Shown here: one piece after another, positions 20,160-33,931 of the stretch
Layout: every line of letters begins with the position of its first letter
Numbering within the stretch: position 1 is the stretch's first letter
Assembly (NCBI RefSeq): GCF_947179165.1
Contig: NC_077244.1
Span: 13,274,949 to 13,338,948, forward strand
Direction: 5' to 3'
DNA: 64,000 nt
Origin: Solanum dulcamara
Taxonomy: Eukaryota; Streptophyta; Magnoliopsida; Solanales; Solanaceae
Notes under the pieces: generated by a model
Databases searched by the model: none
Told to the model about the DNA's origin: nothing
Seen by the model: only the letters and a program-made list of their open reading frames with translations
Position numbers and translations under genes: made by a program

Positions 20160-21548
20160 TTGGTTGAGTTGAAGAAAGTAGTTTTCGAAAAACACATTGA
20201 GTCTTTCTCCCATGGGGGAGATGGTGTGCTTAGATATCAAGGTCGATTGTGTGTTCCCAATGTATATGGTTTAAGGGAAATGATACTGTTCGAAGCTTAT
20301 AGTTCATGGTATTCTATTCATCCGGGTTCCACATATCGAGATTTCAGGAAAGTGTATAAGTGAAATGCCATGAAGAAGGATATTCTGGAGTTCATGGCCA
20401 AATGCCCTAATTATCAACAAGTAAATGTTGAGTATCAAAAAATGTGAGCTTTAACTCAAGGCATAGAGATTCCTACTTGGAAGTAGGAGGACTTGAATAT
20501 GAACTTTATTATAGGGTTACCTCGTACCCGTAGGAAATATGATTCAATTTGGATTGTTGTTGACCGAATGACAGTCGGTGTATTTTCTTCCTTTTAAGAC
20601 TTCTTATTCAGCCAAGAATTATGCTATACTTTACATTCGCGATTTGGTTAAGCCTCATGGAGTCCCATTATCTATCATTTTGGATCGAGTTACTCAATTC
20701 ACATCTTAGTTTTGGATGTCCTTTCAAACGGGTCTTGGTACTCAATTGAAGTTGAGCATAACTTTTCACCCTCAGACCAATGGTCAAGCCAAGCGTACTA
20801 TTCATACCTTGGAGAATATGTTAAGAGCTTGTGTAATTGACTTCAATAGTAATTAGGATGATCACTTTCCATTGATCGAGTTTGCCTATAATAATAGCTA
20901 CCATTCGAGTATCCAAATGGCTTCGTTTGAGGCCTTATGTGGTAGTAGATATAGGTATCCTATTAGTTGATTTGAAGTTAGTAAAGTTGACTTGGTAAGA
21001 CCCGAGTTGGTGCATGAGGCCATGGAGAAGTTTAGACTAATTAGAGAAAGATTAAAGATTGCCCAAATTCGACAAAAATCCTATTCAGATGTGAGGAGAT
21101 GGGAACTTGAATTTGAGGTTAATGATTGGGTTTACTTGAAAATATCACCCATAAAGGGTGTGATGCATTTTGGAAAGAAGGGGAAGCTTAGTCCTTGATA
21201 TGTAGACCCATATCACATTTTAAGGCGGATTGGCAAAGTGGCATATGAGTTGGACTTACCTTCAAATTTGGCATTGCTGCATCCGGTATTTCATGTGTCT
21301 TTATTGAAAAAGTGTGTTGGTGATCCAAGATCAATTTTTCCTTTAGAGAGAGTTAGAGTAAAGGAGATTTTACCCTATGAGGAAGTTTCGGTTGAGATTC
21401 TAGACCAGTAAGTTTAGAATTGAGAAATAAAGAAGTAGCTTCCGTTAAGGTGATATGGAGGAACCAGTAGGTTGAAGGTACTACATGGGAGGCAAAAGCC
21501 GATATGATGTTACGTTATCCTCATATTTTTCCTCCCATTACTAGTTGA
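20160..21548 (+). pseudogene. Integrase with chromodomain-like tail of element A (broken)
   Basis: The zinc region reads LRYQGRLCVPNVYGL, SIHPGSTYRDFRKVYK and CPNYQQV, where the last zinc Cys is Tyr. The core appears as WIVVDRMT, then shifts frame. The C-terminal part reads [58 protein letters not shown] and [12 protein letters not shown] chromodomain-like end (SVKVIWRN, TTWEAKADMMLRYPHIFPP) stops at TGA. Numerous stops and shifts disable it. Confidence 0.8.
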
Positions 21549-21770
21549 GGTATTAATTTCCTTCATGATCACTCCATCGATTCATGAGTTTTAGTCATTC
21601 CCATGATTTCATATGCATGCATGTTCACGAAATATGTTTTAAAGTCATCTTTTAGGTTGGGTTTGAATATTCTGTGTTTTATGAATTTTGATTCGTTTTG
21701 CTTTTATGTTGTTTTGATATGTCTCTTTTCCTACTCTATTCATGCTAGTTATGTCCCATTCGAGGAGGAA

Positions 21771-21790
21771 TGTTCCCAAGGGGGAGATAT
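21771..21790 (+). other. Polypurine tract of element A
   Basis: CAAGGGGGAGATAT directly precedes the TGTAAGACC start of the 3' LTR, where plus-strand DNA synthesis is primed. Confidence 0.8.
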
Positions 21791-23525
21791 TGTAAGACCT
21801 CGAAAGTTTGAAGGCCAAACAAAGGAAGTTGCAAAAGGAAATATTGTAGAAATTATCTATTGTAGGCTTCTATGAGCCAACCTACGGACCATAGGAAGTT
21901 CTATGGCCATAAGAAGGCAGTGTAGAAAGCCCAACACTTGAGAAAAATCATGGATTTTGATACTAGTCAAGTTGATGACTCATAGAAGAGTTGACGAGCC
22001 GTAGGAAAGGCTCGTAGGGAAAGGTCCTAAAGAATGAAATTTCATCAAGTGTGATCCCACTCTATGAGGGGTTCTACGGACCATAGAAACCCATAAAAGG
22101 GACTCGTAGATGAGTTTTAGAAAATTGGATTATGAGATTTGGAAAAGTTAGCAGAATGAGAGGGTCTTACGACCTGTAAAAATATTTATGGACCTTATAC
22201 TCCACTCGTTGGATGGGTCCTAAGTTTTGGGAATTTGGCTAAGTATTGGGATGTTTGAAGAATCGTCTCTATGACTCGTAAGACCATTGACAAATTGTAG
22301 ACTTTAATCATAGGGTCAATATGCAATTTCTAGTGGCTAGTGATTTGGGTTCACGAGTTCTACGAGGGAAATGACAAACCAAGACAAATCATACGACCCA
22401 TAAAAAGTGATTCATAGGTTACTCTGGCCAGATTTAATGAAGGGTGATTTGGGTGTTTACCAATCCATGTACACTTAAACTACTTCATTCTTTTGACTAC
22501 TTTGACATCCTATAACTACCCTAACCCTTCAAACTCACCCCATTCCCTCTCTTTCTTTCAAAATCACTTTAAGGCATCAATGATTTTCTACTAAAGGACT
22601 TTTCTTCTTCCTCAAGCTAGGGTTCTAAGCACCGAGAGGACTTTTAGGTGGAGTTCAGTCCGGTAAAACAATTTGTTACCCAAGAATATCCTAGTAGCAA
22701 CCTAAAGTCCCAAACTACGCTGCCTACATAGGATTTCCTTAATGTCCTAGCTAGTGGATCCACATATAGCACAGTTGAGTGAATTGAGTACCATAATGGA
22801 GTATACCCTGGCAAGGTAGCCTCCCCTTTCTTGATAAGGGTTCGATCAGATTCCATGTTATAGTTCACATGGACTTAAATGTCGGTTAAAGGTCTTATCC
22901 CATACAAGTTGAAGTTAAGCTATGAGTTATATGATGAAAGTTTTATGATATGCATTGACCATGAGTTTCATATATTTTCCAAATGCTTTTAAAGACTTTC
23001 TCATGTTCATTATGATTGGACATGCATCTTATGGCATATTATTTCTGTTCCTTTACTTGTTCATGCATATCTCACGTACTTAGTACCTTCCATGTACTAA
23101 CTCATATTTTTTCCTACATTATCTCATAATATAGGGATGGAATACAACTCACAATCATCCTATTCGTGGCTAAAGTTGTTTAGATATCAGTAGTTGGTGA
23201 GTCCTCATCTTATCGAGAGCAATGGCTTCTTTTCATGTTGTAACTATTTTTACTTCTTCGTATTATTTTGGGTGAACTAGGAGCTTATCCTAATCCCCCG
23301 TCAAAGTCTATACTAGAGGCATGTTTAGACGATATGTGATGTAGTCGGGATTGGTCATATATTGAGTTGCTATCCCTTAGTCCCATCCCCTTGAGTTGAT
23401 TACTTTCACTTACTTTTAATATGTTTCTTTACCTTATGTGTGCGATGTATGCTAAGATGTCTTGGTTGGGGTCCCTCGCATCCCGATCATCATGTCACGG
23501 CTTGGACCTAGTTTGGGTCGTGAAA
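21791..23525 (+). repeat. 3' LTR of element A
   Basis: It begins TGTAAGACCTCGAAAGTTTG right after the purine tract and ends GGGTCGTGAAA (for ...GTGACA). Compared with the 5' LTR it lacks several hundred bases around 22,620, where the two LTRs diverge abruptly. An inverted LTR fragment follows at once. Confidence 0.8.
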
Positions 23526-24951
23526 AACATAGTATGGAACTAGAGGTTGTTACTAGAGACTCCTTTACCAAGTCTCCACCACAAAGTCCTCTCAGTGCTT
23601 GGTTAATCCCAATGGAATAAGTAAATCATTAACATTAGGAAAGGCAAACAAGTACCAATCTACATTCATAAAATATATCATAAGAATTGCTCCTTGAAAA
23701 TCATGATAATAACATAGTTCATATAGACACTTACCTTTCTAAGCATCTAAATTATGATTTCTTCATATTGTGAGAAAAACTTTCACAATTCATTCATTCA
23801 TACTTGAAACATACTTGAAAACATAATTCATAGCTTTCGTAAATCATTCATAACTTCATGATCATAAATTCATAGTTTATTATTGAAAATCATAGCATTA
23901 TGCATGGGTCCATGTGAAATTAATTTAAAATCATGTAGTAATGTAAATTCGTGCATAATCAAGTAAAAGAACATTATTTGAAATCAATTAAGAAGGACGA
24001 ATGAAGAATTGACATGAAACCCTTCAAAATTAGGTGAATACAAATTGGGAGTATTGAGTTCTTGTGGAACCCAATGGATGAATGGAATCCATTGGTGAAT
24101 TTTGACAAATCTAAAAATTAAAGCCCTAGAAACAATGGAATGAGAAGCACTTGAACTTTTGAACCCAAGTTTGAACTTGAAGAAGAAGCTTTGGGAGGAA
24201 ACTTTGAACCCTTTGATAGATTTTAGGTGAATGAGAGGGAATCTGGTTTTGTTTAAAGGTTTTGAGTAGTTATAGGTCATCCAAAATTAGTCCCAAAACA
24301 ATGTAGTTTCATTTTTAAAAGAAAGAGAAAAGTCTGGAGTACCCCTAGAAATAATTGCTCGTCCGTCAGGGTCTATGAGAAACTCTACGGACAGTAGAAA
24401 TTTGTTTGGCCCATAGAAGGCCATCCATAGAAACTGACTTGGATTTTTGGGATGTGGGTCATCTGTATGACCCGTATAACCTTGTATGACCCGTAAAGGT
24501 CATTTGTAGAAGGCATGTCACAAAAAAGGAGCTACTGAAATTGGACTTAATTCTTATGGGCGTGGTCTATGGGTCTAGAAGACATTACGAACAGTGGACC
24601 CTATCATCCTAAACAATCCACCAACTGACCCTCTGAACTCCCTTCTACAACCACTACTACGTACCATAGGTAGTCCTGTACAAAAGCCCTTCAACCCTTA
24701 TCCTTTTCTGACTCTTAGGACCTTTCCACGAGGCCTTTCTACGGTCCGTGGAATATTATACAGCCTGTAAAGTCCTCGTACAAGTCATCAGTGTATGAAT
24801 TTTTGTAATTATAGGGTTTCTCATTCCCACGATGACTCCCTACAGTCTGTATACCTTTGTATGGACAGTAAAGATTCTTTTAAAACTTGGCACTAGTATT
24901 TTTTGTGAGATTTTTCCTTTTGTTTGACTTTCCAACTTTTGGGGTCTTACA
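23526..24951 (-). repeat. Inverted gypsy LTR fragment D
   Basis: On the minus strand it begins TGTAAGACCCCAAAAGTTGG, the same start as the LTRs of element A, followed by a zone of (T)ACGGGTCATAC-like repeats. It loses its 3' end at the junction with element A. No internal element sequence is attached. Confidence 0.75.
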
Positions 24952-26343
24952 GTAAGTCTACTTAGAGTGGTGGACCAAGTTCATCTGCCTGCCCTAAATC
25001 TAAATTTAGTAAGTAAGAGATTAACCTAGGGTTTTAACCTAAGTTTTCTTCAATCCTCAGATGGGTCTTAATGTTTCTATTGAATTTTGAAGTATTATCA
25101 TTGAGTGTATGTTTCTTCATTTAATTATCACCCTTGGATTATAGTTCATGTTTATTTCTATCATGAACCCTATTTAGCTATGAATTTCAAAGTTTTGCAT
25201 TACTATTCATTGTGTATGGTTCAAGTATTTTGCATTATTATTGAGAATGAGTTGCAAGGGAACTAAAGGGTTCTAAATACATCACCCATGTTTAGAAAAA
25301 GTAGGTCGATTTTAAAGAAATCATAAATAGTTTCAGAAAACAGTTTCAGTTAGTTAAGTTCTATACAAGTTTAGAGAAGTATTTTGAGTATTTAATCACA
25401 CATATATTATATGATAATTATTGCATTGTATTAGAAAAAGTATTGAACACTGATTTATGTACAAGTCAAGATAACTCAAACCCCATAACCTGCACCGCAA
25501 GTGTAGATAGGATCGTGTCAATTGTTCGGCGATTCCTCACCTCAATCCCTGATAAGAACATTTTAGATGGATCTATAAATTGAGTTGCGTCCCTTACCCC
25601 TGGCAAGATATTGGAAGGCTCTGGCAATGTGAGCAGTATGTTGTATCATTAGGAGACTCATAGTGATGGTTGTCAGTTAGAGAAACTTCCTAAGAAGTAA
25701 AGTTATTATTTTCAGAATATATAGATATTGCATTGTCTTAATTGTGAATCTTTACATGTTTTATTTTACATTCATGCCTTACATATCAGTCAAGCTATTA
25801 TCAGTGTTACCTTTCAGTTTAATTATTATTATTTCATTTAGTTGTATTACATACCATACATTTCATGTACCAACTTCTTTCGATGCTGCATCATTTTATC
25901 ATACATACACAAGTATTGAGGATCATCAAAAGGTGTTCCATTGAGATCACACTTCATTAGCCATTTGGTGAGGCCTCCTTGCTTTCGGAGGACTCCACTT
26001 CTTTATTGCTTTTCAGTATTTAGCAGTTCTTTTGAGGTAACCATGCGTTTTGTCTCGGTACCTATCCTTAGTTATTTGAGGCTTTATGGACAAAGTTAGA
26101 GAGTCAGTTCTGTTATTATAGTTTGATATTTAAAAATATTATTTAATATTTTATTCAGTTCATTTCAGTAGTGCATGAGTTTTACTTAAAGTATTTTAAA
26201 TGTTGATTCTTTGAGCTTCCACATTCAAGTTTTTTTACTTAGTATTCAACCACGACAAGAGTTTGCTTGGGACCAACAATTATTTTCGAGCCTCGACCAC
26301 ACATAAGGTGTAGTCTCATGGAGTGCCACTTTGATTTTTCTAA
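24952..26343 (+). repeat. Probable LTR fragment of another gypsy family
   Basis: The stretch has late-LTR features of Solanaceae gypsy elements: CCTGATAAG...GGATCTATAAATTGAG, a CCTTACCCCTGGCAAG block, TTTCATGTACCAAC, and a TTTCGGAGGACTCC block. There are no coding motifs and no clean ends, so the family assignment is weak. Confidence 0.35.
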
Positions 26344-27461
26344 AAGGATCGTAACCTCCTTATACTATAGCAAAATGCCTGATTCTTTCTTATATTTGTC
26401 TAAAATAATTATACAGACCTACTTATTTAATCGAAACTAATTTTCATGTTTTCTGCCCAGTCACATATTATTTTTGCTCGATAAATAATTATTTCATATT
26501 TCGCGATAAAAGTCCAATCTCGGCTTAGCAAAAATACACCAAACTTTACTGATCAGTCCTATAATTCATGCTCAAATCTTAGAAGTTTCAGAATAATTTT
26601 TTGATCTTTAAAACAAATAATGAACCTCTTAGTTGACACAATTTGCTGAAAAAACAGTAAAACATCAAAAAAGATTAAAAGTTTACCCAAAATTCATGGG
26701 AACCTCTCGAGCACAAATCAAATATGTTACTAGCTTGAAAATATTATTTTGGACTCAATAAAATTATCAAAATACCTAAACAAGGTCATGTTAACCCGAT
26801 GTTGACCAAAGTCAACTTTCACTTAAGAATCTCTAAATTTTCAAATAATGACATGAAACTCATCCACAAGTTTTGAGAACTGAACGAAACCTTAACTTGG
26901 CCAAATATCTCCCTTTGGACCTAGTGGAATCATCAAAACTCGAACATGACCTTTCTAACCTCAAACATTGACTAAAGTCAAACTTTAGCCTTAACTTTTC
27001 CCGCATCTCATCTAATGGATCAAAATCAAACCAAAAGTTTTAGGACCCAAACCAACAGTACATCTAGACCAAAAACCACATTCTGGAGCTAAAAGCGCTG
27101 TCAAAATTTCATTTCGAGCTTGCTATCACAAATGTTGACTTTGGTCGATTATCTTATGCTTTCAACTCCAAAATACAGCTAAAAACCTCAGAGCCCGAGC
27201 AATAGTTCTAATAACCTAAAACTCATATTTCAAAGCTGATGGAACTGATATAATTTCATTCCGAGACTTGAAACTCCAAATATTGATTAAATTCAACTAT
27301 TTCAACTCAAAAGCCTCCAAAACTTCCAAAAATCTCCACTTTTTGATCTGATTTGAATTCTAACCTCATATACCGATCAAACCTAACTCGAGGCAACTAT
27401 CGAGAGGGGTAAAATAATTATTTTCTAAGAATTCCCAAAAATAACCTTCGGGGTCATTACA
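26344..27461 (-). repeat. LTR fragment starting TGTAATGACCCCGAAGG
   Basis: On the minus strand the sequence starts TGTAATGACCCCGAAGG and continues TTATTTTTGGGAATTC, then GTAATTATTTTACCCC-like wording found at the start of widespread plant gypsy LTRs. The other end merges into the plus-oriented stretch to its left. It contains no genes. Confidence 0.5.
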
Positions 27462-28149
27462 TCCTGCCTTCTTGATGGGTCTTATACCTCGACCCCCTAA
27501 TTTGATAGACCAGAGTTCACCAAGTCAAAGCAGTGTTCAACTGAGATTAGGATTTTGACCCTACTATTATAAATAGGTCATTAAGATGATATTTTTAGAG
27601 TTGCACATTATTACTAGAAGTTAGGTATTACCATTAGAATAAAGTTCTCATCATTCTTAGCCTTTAAGGGTTAATTACTGCTTTCATAAAAGATTATTAT
27701 AGAAAAAACAAATATTCTTGCAAGAGCTACACTAATCAAATGTTTACTTGCATTTTGTTTATATTTATGTTCATTAATTGATTAAATTACTTTTTTTGTT
27801 AGTTGCATCTAGTTATGAGTAGCTAAACTCATAATTAGGGTTATGGAACTTAGATAAGGATAATAATTATAGATTATTTACATTCTCATGAAGGTGTAAT
27901 CATTGTGTATTTAGAATCTTTCATAAAGATTTCTTTTGTTATGATTACAAACATTAAGAACTCACTTGTATTCTTACTTGCTTGACAAAAGAAGTTAAGA
28001 TCAGGAAAAAAAATCATTAGTAGGGATTTGGAGCTACCAACATCAATCTAATAGCTTGAGCTAAAGATAAGATAACTAACCGGAGGCATGCAATGAATGA
28101 AGAACTTAATTGGACGCGCAAGTGCCGGTAAGGACTTAGGGGGGATAAC
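27462..28149. other. Unassigned AT-rich sequence
   Basis: No protein or RNA is recognisable. A TATAAATAG box at about 27,570 and a general LTR-like composition hint at decayed transposon DNA. The last five bases, ATAAC, may be the target site of element C. Confidence 0.35.
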
Positions 28150-29407
28150 TGTCACACCCCGAGAGGGTACCTTAGGCGTAATCGACACTTGGAGATCATT
28201 GCTGGCCCCAAGTGAACCACTTGGTCTGATCACTCATTCAATAGCTCAGTGGAAGAATCAACTTAATAAACAATTAACTCAAGTGGGCATTTAGAAACAT
28301 CATTATTAATTAATAGATAATAGATTGAAAATACTCAAAGTATAGTGTAACTCAATGTCATAAACCCAATAATAAAATTATTATTTATAAACAAACTCTA
28401 AAAGAATCCTTTTAATTAATTCTACTCTGTCTATGAAGCCTCTAACTGTCTCATAAGAAAGTGTCGAAACAAGTCCATGCCTATCTCAAATAACTACTAA
28501 ATAATAAAGGAATGGCCGAAAAGAAAGGAGCTCCTCCGAATGCAAAGAGGTCTTACTAAAACTAGAGAAGTAGATGCTCAACGATACACCTGTTGATTAT
28601 CTCTAATACCAATGTCTGCATTATAAAATGATGCAGGATAATCAACATCATTACATAGAATGTACGAGTATGTAAAATATCTAAAATAAAACTTACTCAA
28701 AGATACTCACCTCGTAGGACTCAACTTTGAAAATAGCTCAACTCAATCAAGCATGCAATATATATAAATGAATGCTTTAAGAGATATGAATAAGTAAATG
28801 TAACTCAGTATATAAAAATATAATATTTTACTTCTTGGGGAGTTTCTCTAACCAAAAACCATCACTTATGAGCTAGTGATGATACAAGGAAGTGATGTTG
28901 TTAACAAATCCATCTAATACCTTGCCAGAATAATGGACATCAATATCTATGGATCCAATCATCAAGTCTTCTTTTGGGAAAAGAGAGGCGTAGCCTCTAT
29001 CCTACATTGGCTGTGTAGTTGTGAGGTTTGAGTCAATCAAACTCTTATCCAGCTAAGTGCTCAATACTACTCCCAAAATATGTGCTCATATTAACATCAT
29101 CATTTAGTCTCATTGGACTTTTAATTTAAATATCAAACTCATCTCGGAACATTATGATCAACATCACCTCTTCATCAATCATTGGACTTTAAAAAATGAA
29201 CATCATTTACATCGTCATCAAAACATCTTGCTCCAAAAATCCTCATTTAACTCTATGTTCAATTCCATCAAACTCATTTAATATCAATGCTCACGCTCAA
29301 ATCATCAAGCTCTTTTAGTAAAATATGCCTTCAAAATTATTCAAATCTCATCAAAACTCTTTCACGAATTCAATCAATTATGTTTTACCATCATAATCAT
29401 TTAGACT

Positions 29408-29446
<39 letters not shown>

Positions 29447-30449
29447 TATTTATTCAAATCACTCTCTTCATCAATGCATAAAAACCATCATCTTTAATAA
29501 AAATATGTATGTACAAGATATGATTATCAAATCAATTAGGGTTCATAGGAAAATAACCATGAACAACAATTCTAATTAATTGAAAGATAGAAAACAACAA
29601 TAATCTCAATATATAAATATGCGGAACTCAAAAGAAGAAGTAACTCATTCAAAATACAAAATAATAGTATAGACTCGAATCATCTGAATAATTGATAGAA
29701 TTAGGTGTAGGGCACGTGGACGAACTCAGTCTAATATTGTGATTAGCCTTACATACCTAGAAATCAAAGGGATGGTCGAGACTTGAAGGACTGACTTAAA
29801 AATCTTGAACCCTACCTTTCTTTCTTCTCTCCAATTCTCTTCTCTCATTATTCTAGGTGTTTAAGAGAAAATACCCTTAGATAAGGGATGGATTTTAGTC
29901 CCAAAATGGTTTGGGTTAAGTTTGGAAAAGATGGAAAAAAGTCTGGAATGCCCTTTATTAGAAAAAATCTGAAAAATGAGTTCAGGCGCACTACAGGCGC
30001 GCTGTGCCTGGGCCCAAACTACTGAAGTCAATTTTGGGTGCAGTGCCGGCGCGCCACCCCAAGCCCTAAATTGCTGCATTGATAGTCTCTGGTAAAACGA
30101 TCATAACTCTTTACTCTAAATTCAAAATGAGGCAAACTTTATGGAGTTTGGAAAGAAGACTCAAAGACCTTTAATTTAGGTCATGGTCCACCTAATTATT
30201 TATATTCTAGCAGATATGATCATTTGAAGTTGACCCTTATATGAGCTTATACGAAAACACAATCAATAAAGGATCTTTGAACTCTACTTAGTACTAGAGG
30301 TTCCTTATGACCCTAATTCATCTTTAATACACCTTGAGTACTTAGGAATTGATCCTAAAATATATATACAAGTAGAAGTCATCGGGCTCGTGCTTATATA
30401 CATAAGAAGAATGGCTCGGGTCTAAACTCAATTTTTTTGGGGTATAACA
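28150..30449 (-). repeat. 3' LTR of element C
   Basis: It begins on the minus strand TGTTATACCCCAAAAAAATTG and ends GGTACCCTCTCGGGGTGTGACA, 2300 bases. Its lower 500 bases align with the 5' LTR copy at 33,932-34,443. A GCGCGCC-type repeat patch lies near its start (29,985-30,060). It contains a TA microsatellite (about 29,409-29,441). Confidence 0.8.
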
Positions 30450-33400
30450 ATATCTCCCTGTTAGGATCATTCATCCTTGAATGATGAGTAAACCAAGGAT
30501 GAAAATTTCACAAGGCATAAATTCAAATCAAGAAAGCAGATACTCAAACACTTAAACAATCAATCCATCATTACTAGAACTCAAGAATATTCATCATATA
30601 CTTAAATTCAGAATGAACATCAAATCTAAGATTTGAAAAGGAATATTACCATTAATATCACCATTGGAAGGCACGAATGCAATGCAAGAACTCAAAGACT
30701 CAAGCTCATGAATAACTCACTCAATTACTCAAACTCAAGAAGGCATTATCTTGTAGATAGAAATAGGAACATTACCTTCAACATTGACACTGAAGCAAAA
30801 ATGAGAGGAGGGCTATAATCTCCAATGCTTTCATCAAAATTTCTTAACTTTGGGAAAGAGGATTATGAGCCTGATATATGAGTATGACCATTATGAATTA
30901 AGAGACATAACTGATAGCTTTTGAGTTTAAATACTCTTCTTTCTACATACAACTCTTTCTCTGTTGCAACTCATAAGTCCCACAAGGATACATATGACTA
31001 CCTTCACCAAGACCTAGGACTCCAAGTCTAACTGCATGCTCTTATTATGTTCAAGCCTAATGCTAAGTCACAGGGTACTACACATAATATAATCATGCTA
31101 ATCTAGACCACAAGCTTCATGTTCTATACCTCTATAGAGAGCCTCATCTCAAGAGTACTACTCTTTTTCATTACATTTAACCAACCTTGAGTCCAAATCA
31201 AGAAGCACCTAATGCTTCATACATTTACCCACATTCCATCTATACCACATTCAAGCCTAGTTCTATAACTATCCCAATACACTTAATTAAAACCCTCAAC
31301 AAGAAATCATTAATAGACTACTGCAATCACTCACGTAATGACCACCACACATGCAAGCCTATCATTCTAACCACTTTTTGGATTGTTTGAAGTCAACATA
31401 TATTAAGAATTATCATGCCAATATTAGCATCTCTACATCATCAATTGATTAACTTCTACTAAGAGGTACACCAAAATACTCTTACCTATCTATTTCACAC
31501 AACAAGATCCCATCTCGCTCTTTCTCTATGTCTATAACATTAAATAGAATAAGCACACCATAACTATCATAATAAGGAACACCCACTCTCTCCCATCTAC
31601 CACCATCATCTACTATCATCAACATCACTATCAAGATTAAAAAGAAAGGATCACTAGAAGGGCTTAGAGAGATCGTAAGATCGATTCATTCAAGAAAACT
31701 GATCTAAAAACATTTATAGCATAACATGATCTCACTAGATTTTTAAGGCTCATCATGGTTTTATGAAATTAAGCATACTCCAAAACATAAAAGAATATAT
31801 CATATCCCATATAATATATGGCTGAAATTCATAGATTCAAGGAATAAGATCAGAATCGCTAAAGGAAGATACCACTTCTCATTCTAGGATGTGAGCATGA
31901 ATATGAATCAACATGAAATGCATCGGTCTGGGCCATGGGTATGGCGTTCATACACAAGACAAGTGTAGGGTATCATGTAGAATAAAGTATAAGGAATGTA
32001 AGAGAGGGAAAAACACCGATGTCTCATTTTGCTCAACTCATCACTTCTTAAAAATCAAGACTCACTTTGGTTCATTAACTCATAATCTCTTACTTAGCTC
32101 GAAGGTCACTACCTTAAGCCTGCAGACTAATTCTCTACACTTAGCTATAAGCACACTGCTCCACAACGCAGAGTATCACTATTTACAAGAATATTTAAAC
32201 TCTTGATTATACTATACTCGAAGATACCAAACCGCTACTACGGTCTCATTCTAAGATACTTCCCTTAACTTCCTTCTATCCTTTAGGCGTTTTTCTATAT
32301 TTTTTGCTCTTATTGGCGTACACATCCACTTTCTCTAACTCTTGTGATCTAACCTCTTCTTTTAGCCTGCTAGCACTCATCTTTTAGGTTCTCATATTCC
32401 TAACTTAGTTGAAGGAAACTTGAACTATAATAGGAGACTCATCATTATGTATATACAACTTCCTTCGACCCAATTCTTATGGATACTAAATAAAAAGAAA
32501 AATTTACATCCAGCCTTCTCCACATTAGCAGCTAAAGGATAATAACTAGTCACCCAAATCAAGTCATAAAATTAGAGCCTCATACAATTTTATACTATCT
32601 CGGATGCACATCTTAAGCCTCTTCTTACCATATGACTTAGCCTCAATTCACTATTTACATCGAAGGGTCACATACATCACACTTCTTGCAAGTCAATATC
32701 TTAATTTCTCACATACGCTAGGCAAAGCCTACTAGAGCAAATCTCAAAACGAACACTATCACTCTCATAGTGCTATCCCTTTTCACAATGCTCTTCTAAA
32801 ATTCAAGCTTAGTGACTAGTACTAAACATGCACGTCCTCACACTCCTTGAATACTACACTGACTTACAGCCACTAGATAAAATTAAGAAACATTAGACCA
32901 CTTAAAACATCATGACAAGTAATTGATCCTTATCTCACAGTTTGTCTAATTTTAATCTATCACCACATCTCCCTTCACAACCTAAGAACTATTTACCCAT
33001 CATTATACCACCTAACCTAGTCAAGCTCATAACTCTATAAATATCATGGGACCTCTCCAGCAAAATCATAAGCCTAGCTTAGATCTATCAATTCATGACT
33101 ACTTTTCCCTTCTATTCAACCTATACTTGGTCTTTACTAACACATTGACACACCAAGATATATCCTTTTTAGGTTCAAGTATACTTTAATTCATTTTAAC
33201 CATAAAATCTTCCTATACCTTCTATCATGAAAGCTACACGATGCTTACTACTCTTTAGTCAAAGTCAAAGAGATTTGACTTCTAAATCCATTTCTTACCT
33301 TATAGATACCTAACTATGGGTAAATGCCTCAATTAACTACCATTCTCACTATTTGGTTTCTACTTCTCTAACTCCATCTTTCGGCTCTAGGATCATTCTA

Positions 33401-33931
33401 CGAGTCATAGCTTACCATGCCTCAAATCACATTCCATTGGATGGTTACACTAATCATTTAGAGACATAACTTTCCTCTCAAGGATAACATTTGAAGAAAG
33501 GTTTAGAGAAGAAAGTATGGGAATACATCTTGCTTTGGCTCAATGCGTGATTCATATGAATAATGGTGCATTCTTTTAAATTAATATATTTGCGCACACT
33601 AATCAGCTCCTCTCAAGCCTGGTACAGTGTCTTTAACTTTTGAATACTTTATCTGAAAGTAACTCATCAATATGGATCTGAGATTTACTGTTCCAACCAC
33701 CTTGAATATGAGGGGTAGTTGAAAGGATCTGAGAATGCACAAATCTGGATAAATTTCTTAGGGGACAACTCTATTGCACGAATTAGAATTTGAAAGAAGG
33801 AAAACTTTTCTTAAATATCTCTAGTCCCTCATTTATACTAGTATGGAGCTCACAACCATAAGTAAGATCTTACAAACATGACTTCATAGATACCTTAGGA
33901 CACTTGAACTCTGTGCTCTAATACTAATTTT
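30450..33931 (-). other. Non-coding internal region of element C
   Basis: About 3.5 kb of AT-rich DNA flanked by the purine tract and primer site. Translated frames are short and resemble no retrotransposon protein. It may contain a packaging signal, but none can be recognised. Confidence 0.6.

Larger units (their letters stand above)
13833..23525 (+). mobile_element. Gypsy retrotransposon A (Tekay/Del-like chromovirus), degenerate but with both LTRs
   Basis: The order is 5' LTR, primer site, leader with a plastid DNA insert, gag, protease, reverse transcriptase, RNase H, integrase with a chromodomain-like tail, purine tract and 3' LTR. This is the Ty3-gypsy order, and the C-terminal motifs ([25 protein letters not shown], then VIWRN) fit the Tekay/Del group. 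Stop codons and frame shifts affect every domain. The LTRs differ much in length (2265 and 1735 bases) and sequence, so the insertion is old. I see no matching target duplication. Confidence 0.85.

Noticed and set aside
13828..23530. Target-site duplication of element A
   Set aside because: The five bases before the 5' LTR (AGATC) and after the 3' LTR (AACAT) do not match; the right flank was probably rearranged.
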